DNA from: Caccocola sp964450835 | GTDB taxonomy: Bacteria; Synergistota; Synergistia; Synergistales; Synergistaceae | DNA length: 64,000 nucleotides | Direction of reading: 5' to 3' | Assembly: GCA_964450835.1 (NCBI GenBank) | Contig: CAYVEQ010000003.1 | Coordinates: forward strand, 6,960-70,959 | Part shown: piece after piece, positions 7,813 to 16,916 of the stretch | Numbering within the stretch: position 1 is the first letter of the stretch | How the letters are laid out: each line of letters starts with the position of its first letter | The notes under the pieces: generated by a model | Told to the model about the DNA's origin: nothing | The model's database searches: none | What the model saw: only the letters and a program-made list of their open reading frames with translations | Made by a program: the position numbers and the translations under genes

Positions 7813-9225
7813 GTGAACGGGAATGAAAAATCGTTTGGAGTGCTCCTGCTGGCCGCGGGCAAAGGCACGCGAATGCGCAGTAAAACTCCCAAGGTTCTCC
7901 ATCTGATGCTTGAAGAGCCGATCCTCTACTATCCCCTTAAAGCGGCGCGCGACGCCGGTTTCGACGATACCGCGGTGGTAGTGGGATATGAAGGCGAGGC
8001 CGTCGAAAGCTGGACGCGCGAAAATTTCCCCGAAACAGCCGTAATCTGGCAGCGCGAGCAGCGCGGCACGGCTCATGCGGTCAGGCTCGCGCGGGAATGG
8101 TTTCTCCGTTTCGACAACGTGATAATACTTCCAGGCGACGCGCCGCTGATTACACCGGAGACTCTTAAAAAATTTGCCGCTCGCCACGCGGAGAGCGGAA
8201 GCGACTGCAGTTTCCTGAGTTTCATGCTTGACGACCCCGCGGGCTACGGACGTGTGATACGCGAAAACGGCGCTGTCCGCGTAGTCGAACACAAAGACGC
8301 GACAGAGGCGGAGCGTTCCGTTCGCGAGGTAAACAGCGGCATGTATATCTTCCGCACGCAGACGCTTTCCTCCGTTATAGACGACATCTCCTGCAGCAAC
8401 GCGCAAGGTGAGTATTACCTGCCCGACGCTCTTTCCCTGACGGCGTCGCGCGGCGGAAAGACAGACGCCGTCCTTGCCGATAACTCCGAAGAATTTCTCG
8501 GCATCAACGACCAGATACAGCTCGCGCGGGCTTCTTCCCTGATGCGCGACAGAATAGTGTTTTCCCTGATGAGAGATAACGGCCTTCACTGCATGGACCC
8601 GTCGAGCGTGTGGATAGGCCCGAAAGTAAAGGTCGGACGCGACGTCACTGTTCATCCGTCGGTCCAGCTGTGGGGAGAGACGGAAGTGGCCGACGGGGCT
8701 TTCATAGGGAGCTTCACCGTGCTGCGCGGCTCCAAAGTCGGGGAGAACGCGAACCTGAAAGGCTCCGTCCGCATGAACGACTCCGCCGCCGGGCCGAAGT
8801 CGTCGGTCGGACCCTTCTCCTTCATGCGCGAACACGGCGAACTGCTTGAAAACGCGCACATGGGACGCTTCGTTGAAATAAAAAAGAGCGTTATCGGCAA
8901 AGATTCAAAGGTGCCCCATCTTTCTTATATCGGAGACGCGGAGATCGGAGAGAACACCAACATAGGCGCGGGCACTATAACCTGTAATTACGACGGAGAA
9001 AAAAAGAACAGGACAAAAATCGGCAGCAACTGTTTTGTCGGCAGCGACACGATGTTCGTGGCCCCCGTCGAGGTGGGGGACGAGGCTTCGACCGCCGCCG
9101 GATCGGTCATCACAGGCGGCGTGCCTGCCGGCGCTCTCGGAGTGGGGCGCGCGAGGCAGATCAATATAGAAAACTGGAACGACAGGCGCGGAAAGAAACC
9201 GTCCGACGGGAAGTCCCGCGGCTGA
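7813..9225 (+). CDS. Bifunctional GlmU: UDP-GlcNAc pyrophosphorylase / GlcN-1-P acetyltransferase
   Basis: Makes UDP-N-acetylglucosamine for peptidoglycan and lipopolysaccharide in two steps: acetylation of glucosamine-1-phosphate and uridylyl transfer. The N-terminal nucleotidyltransferase signature LAAGKGTRMRSKTPK lies near residues 14-28. The second half is a left-handed beta-helix of hexapeptide repeats, with the acetyltransferase stretch GAGTITCNYDGEKKNRTKIG. The 470 residues match the usual length. The start is GTG at 7813, about 10 bases after GAAAGGGG. It heads the long plus-strand housekeeping run and is followed by prs, a pairing (glmU-prs) common in Gram-positive bacteria. Confidence 0.97.
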   Translation: MNGNEKSFGVLLLAAGKGTRMRSKTPKVLHLMLEEPILYYPLKAARDAGFDDTAVVVGYEGEAVESWTRENFPETAVIWQREQRGTAHAVRLAREWFLRFDNVIILPGDAPLITPETLKKFAARHAESGSDCSFLSFMLDDPAGYGRVIRENGAVRVVEHKDATEAERSVREVNSGMYIFRTQTLSSVIDDISCSNAQGEYYLPDALSLTASRGGKTDAVLADNSEEFLGINDQIQLARASSLMRDRIVFSLMRDNGLHCMDPSSVWIGPKVKVGRDVTVHPSVQLWGETEVADGAFIGSFTVLRGSKVGENANLKGSVRMNDSAAGPKSSVGPFSFMREHGELLENAHMGRFVEIKKSVIGKDSKVPHLSYIGDAEIGENTNIGAGTITCNYDGEKKNRTKIGSNCFVGSDTMFVAPVEVGDEASTAAGSVITGGVPAGALGVGRARQINIENWNDRRGKKPSDGKSRG

Positions 9226-9264
9226 GGCGGGGCTTTGTTCTTATCTCTTTAAGGAGGAGATTGT

Positions 9265-10236
9265 ATGTCCGCAGGATTAAGAGAAGTAAAGATATTTTCC
9301 GGCAGCGCTGACCCGCAGTTCGCGGAAAACATATGCATGAACTTGGGCGTGCCTCTTTCGGCCACCAAGCTTTTCCGTTTCTCGGACCAGGAGATAGGCG
9401 TCTCGATTGAGGAAAGCGTGCGCGGCGCGGACGTATACGTTGTGCAGCCGACCTGCGAACCCGCCAACGAACATCTTTTCGAGCTATTGGTGATAGTGGA
9501 CGCTCTTAAAAGAGCTTCGGCCTATCACGTCAATCTTGTAATACCCTACTTCGGCTACGCCCGCCAGGACAGAAAAACGCGTTCGCGCGAACCGATCACG
9601 GCGAAGCTCGTCGCGAACCTGCTTGAGACCGCCGGCGCCGACCGCGTGATTGCCGCTGACCTTCACGCGGGGCAGATACAGGGCTTCTTCGACATTCCGG
9701 TCGACCACCTGACAGGCATTCCGCTCCTTGCCTCCTACTTCCGCAGGACGCTCGCCAAGGAAATGGAAAACGGACTTGTTTCCGTCGTATCGCCGGACAT
9801 AGGCGGCGTCGTGCGCGCGAGGAAATTCGCGGGACAGCTGAACAACCTTGACCTTGCCATTGTCGACAAGCGCCGCTCGCACGAGGTCGCGAACCAGTGC
9901 GAGGTGATGGAGATAATCGGGAATGTGGAAGGCAGGACATGTGTCCTCGTCGATGACATTATAGATACGGCAGGAACGATAGTCAAAGCGGCCGAGGCTC
10001 TCAAAGAAAGAGGTGCGAAGGAAGTCTACGCCTGCGCCACGCACGGCGTGCTTTCCGGTCCCGCGATAGAGAGGCTCAAAAGCTCCGTGATAAAAGAGGT
10101 CGTCCTGACTGACACGATTCCTCTCAAAGAGAGCAAGAAAATCGACAAGATACGCCAGCTTCCCATAGCGCCGCTTTTCGCCGAAGCGCTGAGAAGAATC
10201 CACTCCGAGCACTCGGTAAGCATTTTGTTCCGCTAA
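9265..10236 (+). CDS. Ribose-phosphate pyrophosphokinase
   Basis: Converts ribose-5-phosphate and ATP to PRPP for nucleotide, histidine and tryptophan synthesis. The PRPP-synthase signature is seen as ADLHAGQIQGFFD, and the PRPP-binding loop as LVDDIIDTAGTI. The catalytic flexible-loop region YFGYARQDRKTRSREPI is intact. Length is 323 residues, typical of the class I hexameric enzyme. AAGGAGGAG precedes ATG 9265. It lies between glmU and the ribosomal protein L25 gene, as in Bacillus (glmU-prs-ctc), and is probably in one operon with them. Confidence 0.97.
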   Translation: MSAGLREVKIFSGSADPQFAENICMNLGVPLSATKLFRFSDQEIGVSIEESVRGADVYVVQPTCEPANEHLFELLVIVDALKRASAYHVNLVIPYFGYARQDRKTRSREPITAKLVANLLETAGADRVIAADLHAGQIQGFFDIPVDHLTGIPLLASYFRRTLAKEMENGLVSVVSPDIGGVVRARKFAGQLNNLDLAIVDKRRSHEVANQCEVMEIIGNVEGRTCVLVDDIIDTAGTIVKAAEALKERGAKEVYACATHGVLSGPAIERLKSSVIKEVVLTDTIPLKESKKIDKIRQLPIAPLFAEALRRIHSEHSVSILFR

Positions 10237-10284
10237 ACGACGGAAAAAATTTACAGAAGCAAAACCATTGAGGAGGACATATCC

Positions 10285-10944
10285 ATGGCATCAAATCATC
10301 AGGCTGTAAAACTCGAATTCACGAAGAGGGAGAAAACGGGCAAGGGCGCATGCCGCAAGCTCCGCTCCAAGGAACAGCTTCCCGTTGTCCTTTACGGCCC
10401 GGAATACAGGAACGGACTCGCGGGCATTGTTTCCGCGAGGGCTGTAACTCCTTTGGCGAACAGCGCCCACAGGGAAACGACGCTCGTCGAGCTTGATTTC
10501 GCCGACGGCGGCTCCGCGTCGGCGCTTATCCGCGACGTACAGCGCCACCCGCTTTCGCGCCGCATTCTCCACATTGACTTTTATCAGGTTCTGAAGGGCC
10601 ACAAAATCAAGGTTGAAGTTCCCGTCCGCGTCGTAAACGAAGAGCTCTGCAAGGGTTTGAAAGACGGCGGTCTTCTCATCTACGGCGAACGCTCAATCCT
10701 CGTCGAGGTCCAGCCGAGCGACATTCCCGAAGAGATCGTCATCGACCTGCAGAACCTTGAAATCGGCTCCGAAGTGTTTGTCAAAGACCTCGCGCTGCCC
10801 GAGGGGGTCGCCGCCGTCACCGAGGAAGACATCATCGTTCTCCACATCGAGCAGCCCGGCGGCGAAAGCGACGAACCCGAAACAACCGAGGAGAACACCG
10901 AAGTTGAAGTTGTCGCGAAAGGAAAGGCCGCGAAGGAAGAGTAG
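10285..10944 (+). CDS. 50S ribosomal protein L25/TL5/CTC
   Basis: 5S rRNA-binding ribosomal protein of the long CTC form. Residues 1-95 carry the L25 domain (KLEFTKREKTGKGACRKLR, and QRHPLSRRILHIDFYQV), followed by the beta-rich TL5 C-terminal domain and an acidic tail of Glu and Thr that is probably disordered. Length is 219 residues. An AGGAGGACAT ribosome site precedes ATG 10285. In Bacillus ctc is general-stress induced, but no sigma-B-like promoter was recognised here. It is followed by 174 bases with a GC-rich hairpin and T-run before pth. Confidence 0.95.
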   Translation: MASNHQAVKLEFTKREKTGKGACRKLRSKEQLPVVLYGPEYRNGLAGIVSARAVTPLANSAHRETTLVELDFADGGSASALIRDVQRHPLSRRILHIDFYQVLKGHKIKVEVPVRVVNEELCKGLKDGGLLIYGERSILVEVQPSDIPEEIVIDLQNLEIGSEVFVKDLALPEGVAAVTEEDIIVLHIEQPGGESDEPETTEENTEVEVVAKGKAAKEE

Positions 10945-11044
10945 CGCTTTTCTTCGTTTGGTTATCGTACGCGGCGCGGCTATGTCCGTAATGCGCGGCC
11001 GGAGCGCGGCAGGCGGATATTTCCCCGACCCGGTTTCCGGCCGT

Positions 11045-11082
11045 GTCCCCGTTGCGGGGCGGGCGCCGCGTCCTTTTTTATG
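11045..11082 (+). terminator. Possible terminator between rplY and pth
   Basis: The inverted repeat CCCCGTTGCGGGG within a GC-rich stretch is followed about 14 bases later by TTTTTT. The spacing to the T-run is not ideal, so it may be an attenuator or nothing. Confidence 0.3.
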
Positions 11083-11118
11083 CCTAAGGCGGCTTTTTCG
11101 TAAAGAGGTCTGTTATCA

Positions 11119-11703
11119 ATGAAGCTCATAGTCGGCTTGGGAAATCCCGGCTATCAATATGTCTGGACGAGGCACAACTCCGGCTGGTTAATCGTCGACT
11201 CGTTTGTAGCCCGTCTCTCGCTCGGCGAGCCGCAGATAAAGTTCCGCGGCGCCTACTGGGGCCCGGCGGTCTTCCGCGGCGAGCGCGTCGCCTTTCTTGA
11301 ACCGCACACATTCATGAATCTCAGCGGCCTTTCAGTAGGCGAGGCGGCCAGATACCAGAACCTCGCGCCTGAAGACATACTTGTTGTCTCGGACGACGCG
11401 GCTCTGCCCTTCGGGCGTATCCGCATGAGGCGCGGTGGCTCGGCCGGCGGGCAGAACGGCCTGAAATCGGTGCTCGGCGCTTTGGGCACGCTCGACGTCC
11501 CGAGACTTCGCGTCGGTATAGGCTCTCCCGCGCCGGGCTGCGACCTTGCGGAATGGGTACTCGCCAAGATACCGCAGGAGCAGAGGCGCGAATGGGGAAA
11601 AATCGAAAACGCCGCGTGGGAGGCGCTCAATCTGTGGCTTGCCGAGGGCATCGACGCGGCGATGTCTAAGGCCAACGGTTTCAGGTTAAATGGCGCCGAA
11701 TAA
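11119..11703 (+). CDS. Peptidyl-tRNA hydrolase
   Basis: Releases tRNA from prematurely dropped peptidyl-tRNA. Start motif KLIVGLGNPGYQYVWTRHNSGW contains the family Asn10 and catalytic His20 positions. EPHTFMNLSG and the later GGSAGGQNGLKSV loop are intact. Length 194 residues is standard. The start ATG 11119 follows AAAGAGG. The 3' end overlaps the mfd start by 14 bases, so translation of the two is likely coupled; pth-mfd is a widespread gene pair. Confidence 0.97.
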   Translation: MKLIVGLGNPGYQYVWTRHNSGWLIVDSFVARLSLGEPQIKFRGAYWGPAVFRGERVAFLEPHTFMNLSGLSVGEAARYQNLAPEDILVVSDDAALPFGRIRMRRGGSAGGQNGLKSVLGALGTLDVPRLRVGIGSPAPGCDLAEWVLAKIPQEQRREWGKIENAAWEALNLWLAEGIDAAMSKANGFRLNGAE

Positions 11704-14700
11704 CCCGAGAAGCGCGGCCGGATCCCTTGCCGCGATAGACGATGCCCTTTGGCAAAGGAACGGCGGCGTCCATCTCGCCTCAAAGGGCGCTATGCGCCCG
11801 TGGGTCTGCCGCGGTATAAAATTTCCTCTTCTCGTGATTCTTCCGGACGCGCGCCAGGTTCGCGACTTTGCGGCCGACGCGTTCGAGCTTGGGATTCTGG
11901 GCGGCGTCAAAGTCCTGCCCGAGATTCCTCTCTCCGGCGACGCCGCGAGGAGCGACGCGCAAAAGATGGCACGCGGGGACATTCTCGAAGATTTCAAGTT
12001 CGGAGGAGGCGTCCTCGCAGCCGCGCCCGCCTCGCTGATGTCGCCTTTTTCGACGGGCGGCGATTTCAGAGAGCTTGAAATAGGCAAAGAGGCCGGTCGC
12101 GACAGGCTCGCCTCGTGGCTCGCGCAGAAGGGCTATGAACGGAGCGACCTTGTCTGGACTCCGGGACAGTTTGCCGTTCGCGGCAGCATCCTTGACATAT
12201 TCAGCCCCTCCGATATGTATCCTATCCGTGTGGAGTTTTTCGACGACGAAGTTGAGGATATCCGTTACTACATACCCGAAACGCAGAAAAGTCTCAAAAA
12301 TATAAAAAAATGCCGGATACAGAGCCTTGCGGCAAAAAGCGACAACGTTCTTGAAAATTATTTCCCGCGCGATATGCGCGTGCTTTTTTTTGATCCGCGC
12401 GGCCTTGACATGACGGCGGAAAATTCCATGTGGCTCTGGAACAGCCTTGACCGCGAGGAGAAAGAGTCCGTGCCGTGGGAGAGATGGGAGAAAATCTACT
12501 CCGCGCTCACGGCCTACATGCGCCTTCGCATACTGCCTGACGTGAAAAACTGCGCCGTCCGCATGAATGTGACGCAGTTTCCGAACTTTCGCGGCAAGCT
12601 GCGCGAAGTGGAAAGTTTCTGTCTTTCCCTTATAAACGACGGCTATAAAATAAAAATTTTTTCAGAAACCGAACGCAACAGGCAGTGGGCGGAGGTCAAC
12701 GGATTCGACCATAAAGAGAGCGTGCTCAGCGAGGGCTTTATAGACCACGACACGCGCGTGGCCGTGATTACCGACCTTGAACTTTCGGGCGTCACCGTCT
12801 CGCGCCGCCGCATAGAAAATCACGCGCCGGCCGACTGGGGAGCGGGGCTTATGCCCGGACAGTGGGTCGTCCACGACGATTACGGCGTCGCGCGGTATCT
12901 TGGCGCCGAGCGGGTGAAAACAGCCGACGGGGAGCAGGAGTACCTAGTCCTGCAATTCGCGGAGGAGAGCAGGCTCTTAATCCCGGTCATGCAGTTTCAC
13001 AGAATTTCCCCGTGGTCGCCTCCTCCGGGGCAGGAACCCGCTGCCGACAGGCTGAAAGGCTCTCTCTGGAAAAAATCGGCGGCAAAGGCACGCGAGCTCG
13101 CGGAAAAGGCAGCCTCGCAACTCATCAGGATATACGCGGAGCGCGAGGTGAGCAAAGGTTTTCCCTTTCCGGAAAACCGCGAGATGATGCGCGAGCTTGA
13201 AGAGAGCTTCCCTTACAAGGAGACCGCCGACCAGCTCCGCGCGATAGAGGAAGTCGAGGCGGATATGGAAAGCCCGGTGCCGATGGACAGGCTCATAGTG
13301 GGCGACGTCGGCTTCGGAAAAACAGAAGTCGCGATACGCGCCGCCGGCAAAGCCGCTTTCGCCGGCAAGCAGACGGCGATAATGGCGCCGACGACGCTGC
13401 TCGCGCAGCAGCATTACGAAACCTTCTCCGCGCGCTTCGCGGAAACGGGCGTGCGGGTCGAGACGCTTTCGCGTTTCGTCCCCCCTTCGAAGCAGAAAAA
13501 AATATTGAGCGGGCTCGCGGCCGGCTCCGTGGATATAGTCATCGGGACGCACAGGCTGCTTACGGCCGACGTTCGCTTCAAAGACCTGGGGCTTGTCGTC
13601 ATCGACGAGGAGCACCGCTTCGGCGTCATGCACAAAGACCACCTGAAAAAAACTCTGCCCGGCGTGGATATGCTCATGCTCTCCGCCACTCCGATACCGC
13701 GCTCGCTCTCCCTCTCGATGAGCGGTCTGCGCGATATGTCGGTGCTCAACACGCCGCCGCAGCGCAGGCTGCCTGTCATAACAGTCGTCCGCCCCTTCTC
13801 GGAAGAGCTTCTGAAAAGTGCGGTGCTTCGCGAAAAAAACCGCGGCGGACAGATATTCTTCGTCCACAACAGAATAAACGGAATAGAAGAAAGGGCCGTG
13901 ATGCTGAAGCGCCTCTTCCCGAAATTGAAAATCGCCGTGGCGCACAGCAAAACCCAGGAAGCGGCGCTTGAAAAGATAATGGCGGACTTCGCGGCCGGCG
14001 CGACGGACATTCTCCTCTGCACGACGATTGTCGAAAGCGGCCTTGACATACCGGCCGCGAACACGCTTATCGTAGACGACGCGCACGAGCTCGGGCTCGC
14101 GCAGATGTACCAGCTGCGCGGCAGAGTGGGACGGCGCGAGGAGCAGGCCTATGCTTTTCTCTTCTATCCGAGCGACGCGCGTATATCGGTAGAGTCAAGC
14201 GAGAGACTTGAGGCCATAGCGGAGCTCGACGAACTCGGCGCGGGCTATCGCCTTGCGCGGCGCGACTTGCAGATACGCGGAGGCGGTGACCTGATCGGGA
14301 TAGCGCAGCATGGGAACTCCACGAAAATCGGCTACCAGCGCTACTGCGACCTTCTGGCGGAAGAAATCGCGAAGATAAAGGGAACCTACAGGCCGCGGAT
14401 AGAGCTTGAAGTGGGTTTCCCCGTTTCGATACCGGCAAGCTACCTGCCGCAGGAAAACCTGCGCGTCACGCTCTACCGCCGCCTGCTTAAAACGGCCTCG
14501 GTCCGCGAGGTGCGCGATCTGCGGGAAGAGACAGCCGACCGTTTCGGCAAAATGCCGCCCGAGGTTGAATTTCTCTTCGACGCGGCCGCGGTCAGAAACG
14601 CGGCGAATGAGTTCGGCATTACAAAGCTGCTTGCCGGGCGCTGTGAAATAATAGTATATTGCAAGCCAGGAGGAAAGCTGGAAAAGCTCGCGCTGCCGCC

Positions 14701-14797
14701 GCGCTGGAGCAGAAGACTTGACGGCGTAATCGGCCCCGGGGGATTTTCCGGAATGCGCGAAATGGCGCAAATGCTTGTCAAAGAGGTCAATCTGTAA
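11690..14797 (+). CDS. Transcription-repair coupling factor Mfd
   Basis: DNA translocase that removes RNA polymerase stalled at lesions and recruits UvrA. The 1035 residues hold, in order, the UvrB-like damage-recognition part, the CarD/RNAP-interaction domain (PGQWVVHDDYGVARYLG near residue 390), the RecG-like helicase (Walker A GDVGFGKTE near 540, DEEH box in VIDEEHRFGV), motif VI QLRGRVGR, and the C-terminal TRCF domain. Slightly shorter than the E. coli protein (about 1148) because the N-terminal UvrB-homology module is shorter. It overlaps pth by 14 bases. Confidence 0.97.
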   Translation: MAPNNPRSAAGSLAAIDDALWQRNGGVHLASKGAMRPWVCRGIKFPLLVILPDARQVRDFAADAFELGILGGVKVLPEIPLSGDAARSDAQKMARGDILEDFKFGGGVLAAAPASLMSPFSTGGDFRELEIGKEAGRDRLASWLAQKGYERSDLVWTPGQFAVRGSILDIFSPSDMYPIRVEFFDDEVEDIRYYIPETQKSLKNIKKCRIQSLAAKSDNVLENYFPRDMRVLFFDPRGLDMTAENSMWLWNSLDREEKESVPWERWEKIYSALTAYMRLRILPDVKNCAVRMNVTQFPNFRGKLREVESFCLSLINDGYKIKIFSETERNRQWAEVNGFDHKESVLSEGFIDHDTRVAVITDLELSGVTVSRRRIENHAPADWGAGLMPGQWVVHDDYGVARYLGAERVKTADGEQEYLVLQFAEESRLLIPVMQFHRISPWSPPPGQEPAADRLKGSLWKKSAAKARELAEKAASQLIRIYAEREVSKGFPFPENREMMRELEESFPYKETADQLRAIEEVEADMESPVPMDRLIVGDVGFGKTEVAIRAAGKAAFAGKQTAIMAPTTLLAQQHYETFSARFAETGVRVETLSRFVPPSKQKKILSGLAAGSVDIVIGTHRLLTADVRFKDLGLVVIDEEHRFGVMHKDHLKKTLPGVDMLMLSATPIPRSLSLSMSGLRDMSVLNTPPQRRLPVITVVRPFSEELLKSAVLREKNRGGQIFFVHNRINGIEERAVMLKRLFPKLKIAVAHSKTQEAALEKIMADFAAGATDILLCTTIVESGLDIPAANTLIVDDAHELGLAQMYQLRGRVGRREEQAYAFLFYPSDARISVESSERLEAIAELDELGAGYRLARRDLQIRGGGDLIGIAQHGNSTKIGYQRYCDLLAEEIAKIKGTYRPRIELEVGFPVSIPASYLPQENLRVTLYRRLLKTASVREVRDLREETADRFGKMPPEVEFLFDAAAVRNAANEFGITKLLAGRCEIIVYCKPGGKLEKLALPPRWSRRLDGVIGPGGFSGMREMAQMLVKEVNL

Positions 14798-14828
14798 ATA
14801 GAATGATAAAATATATCGGAACGGGGGA

Positions 14829-15638
14829 ATGATCGTGACGCGGGAAGAAGCCGCTGCGGCGGAAAAATTCGTGAAACTGTTAAACATTATGAAAAAGCTC
14901 CGCGAGCCCGGCGGCTGTCCGTGGGACAGAGAGCAGAGCTATATGACGCTCCGGCGCTACATTGTCGAAGAGGGCTACGAGCTGATACAGGCGATAGAGG
15001 ATGGCAACCTGTCAAATATGCGCGAGGAATGCGGGGACCTGATGCTTCAGGTTGTTTTCGTGTCGCGCATAGCTGAGGAGCGCGGCGACTTCACAATACG
15101 CGACGTCCTGGACGGGCTGACGGATAAGCTGATACGCCGCCACCCGCATGTATTCGGCGATACGCGGGTGAAAGATTCTCAGGACGTCCTCAAAAACTGG
15201 GAACAGATAAAATCGGCGGAGCGGCGCGGCAAAGAGGAAGACCCGTCATACATGGCAGGGATTCCCCGCGGGATGCCGGCGCTTCTGCGCGCTTACAGGA
15301 TTCAGGAACGGGCGGCCAAGCCCGGCTTTGACTGGCCCGCGAGCGACTGCGCGCCGGTAATGGCGAAAGTCGAGGAAGAGGCGGCGGAGCTGAAAGAGGC
15401 CGCGCGCTCCGGCGGCAAAGACGAAATCGAAGAAGAACTGGGCGACCTGCTATTTGCCGCTGTCAATCTCTCTCGCCACTTGGGCGCGGATCCGGAGGCA
15501 GCGCTGCACCGCGCCTGCGAGAAATTCTCGTCGCGTTTCAGGAAAGTGGAAAAATCCGTTGAGGCGTCAGGGCGCGCATGGAAAGAGTTCACGCTTGACG
15601 AACTTGAGGAATTCTGGCAAAAAGCGAAAAATCAATGA
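14829..15638 (+). CDS. Nucleoside triphosphate pyrophosphohydrolase MazG
   Basis: All-alpha NTP pyrophosphatase that hydrolyses (d)NTPs to monophosphates and limits aberrant nucleotides and ppGpp. Two MazG domains are visible: the first with CPWDREQSYMTLRRYIVEE and metal-binding EECGDLMLQ, the second with EEEAAELKEA and EEELGDLLFA. At 269 residues it matches E. coli MazG. A GGGGGA site precedes ATG 14829. In the same run as mfd, consistent with genome maintenance. Confidence 0.95.
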   Translation: MIVTREEAAAAEKFVKLLNIMKKLREPGGCPWDREQSYMTLRRYIVEEGYELIQAIEDGNLSNMREECGDLMLQVVFVSRIAEERGDFTIRDVLDGLTDKLIRRHPHVFGDTRVKDSQDVLKNWEQIKSAERRGKEEDPSYMAGIPRGMPALLRAYRIQERAAKPGFDWPASDCAPVMAKVEEEAAELKEAARSGGKDEIEEELGDLLFAAVNLSRHLGADPEAALHRACEKFSSRFRKVEKSVEASGRAWKEFTLDELEEFWQKAKNQ

Positions 15639-15661
15639 AAAATAAAACTGGAGGAATAGCG

Positions 15662-15895
15662 ATGACCACAGAAGAAAAAATCAAAGAGGTACTCACTTCC
15701 AAAGTCTCCCCCGCGCTTCAGATGCACGGCGGCGACTGCTCTTTCGTGAAATATGACGAACAGAGCGGAACGGCCTACGTTGAGATGCACGGAGCCTGCG
15801 GCTCATGCCCGTTCGCGCTTGAAACGCTTCGCATGACCGTCGAACAGGCCGTCATAGCCGAAGTGCCCGAGGTCAAAGCGGTAGAAAGGGCGTAG
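15662..15895 (+). CDS. NifU C-terminal-domain (Nfu-type) Fe-S scaffold
   Basis: Small 77-residue stand-alone Nfu domain that carries and transfers [4Fe-4S] clusters. The signature is GACGSCPFA with the CxxC pair, plus LQMHGGDCSFV. The start is ATG 15662 after GGAGGAATAGCG; an in-frame ATG at 15635 would overlap mazG and lacks a ribosome site. It lies between mazG and phoH, far from the isc genes at 50-52 kb. Confidence 0.93.
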   Translation: MTTEEKIKEVLTSKVSPALQMHGGDCSFVKYDEQSGTAYVEMHGACGSCPFALETLRMTVEQAVIAEVPEVKAVERA

Positions 15896-15908
15896 GCCGG
15901 CCTGAATA

Positions 15909-16916
15909 ATGAAGGAAACAGGCCGCGAGCCGGAGGCGTTTCTCCTGTCGGCGGACGCCTCCGTGGTACGGCTGCTTGCCGAACACAACGAGATACTGCG
16001 CCTCGTAGAACAGATATTTCCCGTCAAAGTCTACGCGCGCGGCGACTCTCTCTCAATAAACGGAGACGACGGGCAGCTTGTTGAAAAAATCGAAAATCTC
16101 CTGACTCAGTACGCGGAGCTGTCGCTTTCGGGACACAAGTTCAACAGCGCCGAAATCCGCTACGGGCTGCACAGTATAGAACGCGGCGAGACAGTCGACC
16201 TGCGCTCGCTCTACAACGATGTCGTCTGCGTCAGCAACAGAGGCAGGGCGATACGTCCCTACACGAACGGCCAGAGAGACTACGTCCGCGCGATACGCGA
16301 AAACGACATAACATTCGGCATAGGCCCGGCCGGCACCGGCAAGACATATCTCGCAGCGGCTCAGGCCGTGGCATGCCTTAAATCTGCGAAAGTGAGCCGC
16401 ATAATACTTGTGCGCCCGGTGGTCGAAGCCGGCGAACGGCTCGGCTACCTTCCGGGCGACATGAACGAGAAGGTAGCCCCCTACCTCAGGCCGCTTTACG
16501 ACGCTTTTTACGAGCTGCTGCCAGCGGAAAAGTTCGACCGTTATTTCGAAAAGGGCGTGATTGAGCTCGCGCCGCTCGCTTATATGCGCGGCCGCACGCT
16601 CAACGACAGCTTCATCATACTTGACGAAGCCCAGAACACGACGCCTGAACAGATGAAGATGTTCCTTACGCGTCTCGGCTTCGGCTCGAAGGCCGTAGTA
16701 ACGGGAGATATAACGCAGGTCGACCTGCCCGGCTCGAAAGAGTCAGGGCTTAAAGTCGTGCGCGATATTTTGAAGGAGATTCCCGGAGTCGCCTTCGTCA
16801 ACTTAAGCGACGGCGACGTCGTGCGCCACGAGATAGTGCAGAGAATAGTGAGGGCTTACGAAGATTATGACAGACGGAGAAGAGAAGAAAAACAGCCTTC
16901 TGCCGGACAGCTTTAA
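15909..16916 (+). CDS. PhoH family ATPase
   Basis: Cytoplasmic P-loop protein of the PhoH-like family, linked to RNA metabolism and usually next to ybeY. An N-terminal KH-like region is followed by Walker A GPAGTGKT near residue 140 and Walker B FIILDEAQNTTPEQMK near 235. Length 335 is typical. The last 50 bases overlap the start of pgpH in another frame, which is unusually long for an operon overlap and suggests tight translational coupling. Confidence 0.95.
   Translation: MKETGREPEAFLLSADASVVRLLAEHNEILRLVEQIFPVKVYARGDSLSINGDDGQLVEKIENLLTQYAELSLSGHKFNSAEIRYGLHSIERGETVDLRSLYNDVVCVSNRGRAIRPYTNGQRDYVRAIRENDITFGIGPAGTGKTYLAAAQAVACLKSAKVSRIILVRPVVEAGERLGYLPGDMNEKVAPYLRPLYDAFYELLPAEKFDRYFEKGVIELAPLAYMRGRTLNDSFIILDEAQNTTPEQMKMFLTRLGFGSKAVVTGDITQVDLPGSKESGLKVVRDILKEIPGVAFVNLSDGDVVRHEIVQRIVRAYEDYDRRRREEKQPSAGQL

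Noticed and set aside
7612..8859. 415-codon minus-strand frame over tRNA-Gln and glmU
   Set aside because: It reads antisense to glmU and includes the false DGLEPSMAESKS-type tRNA reading.
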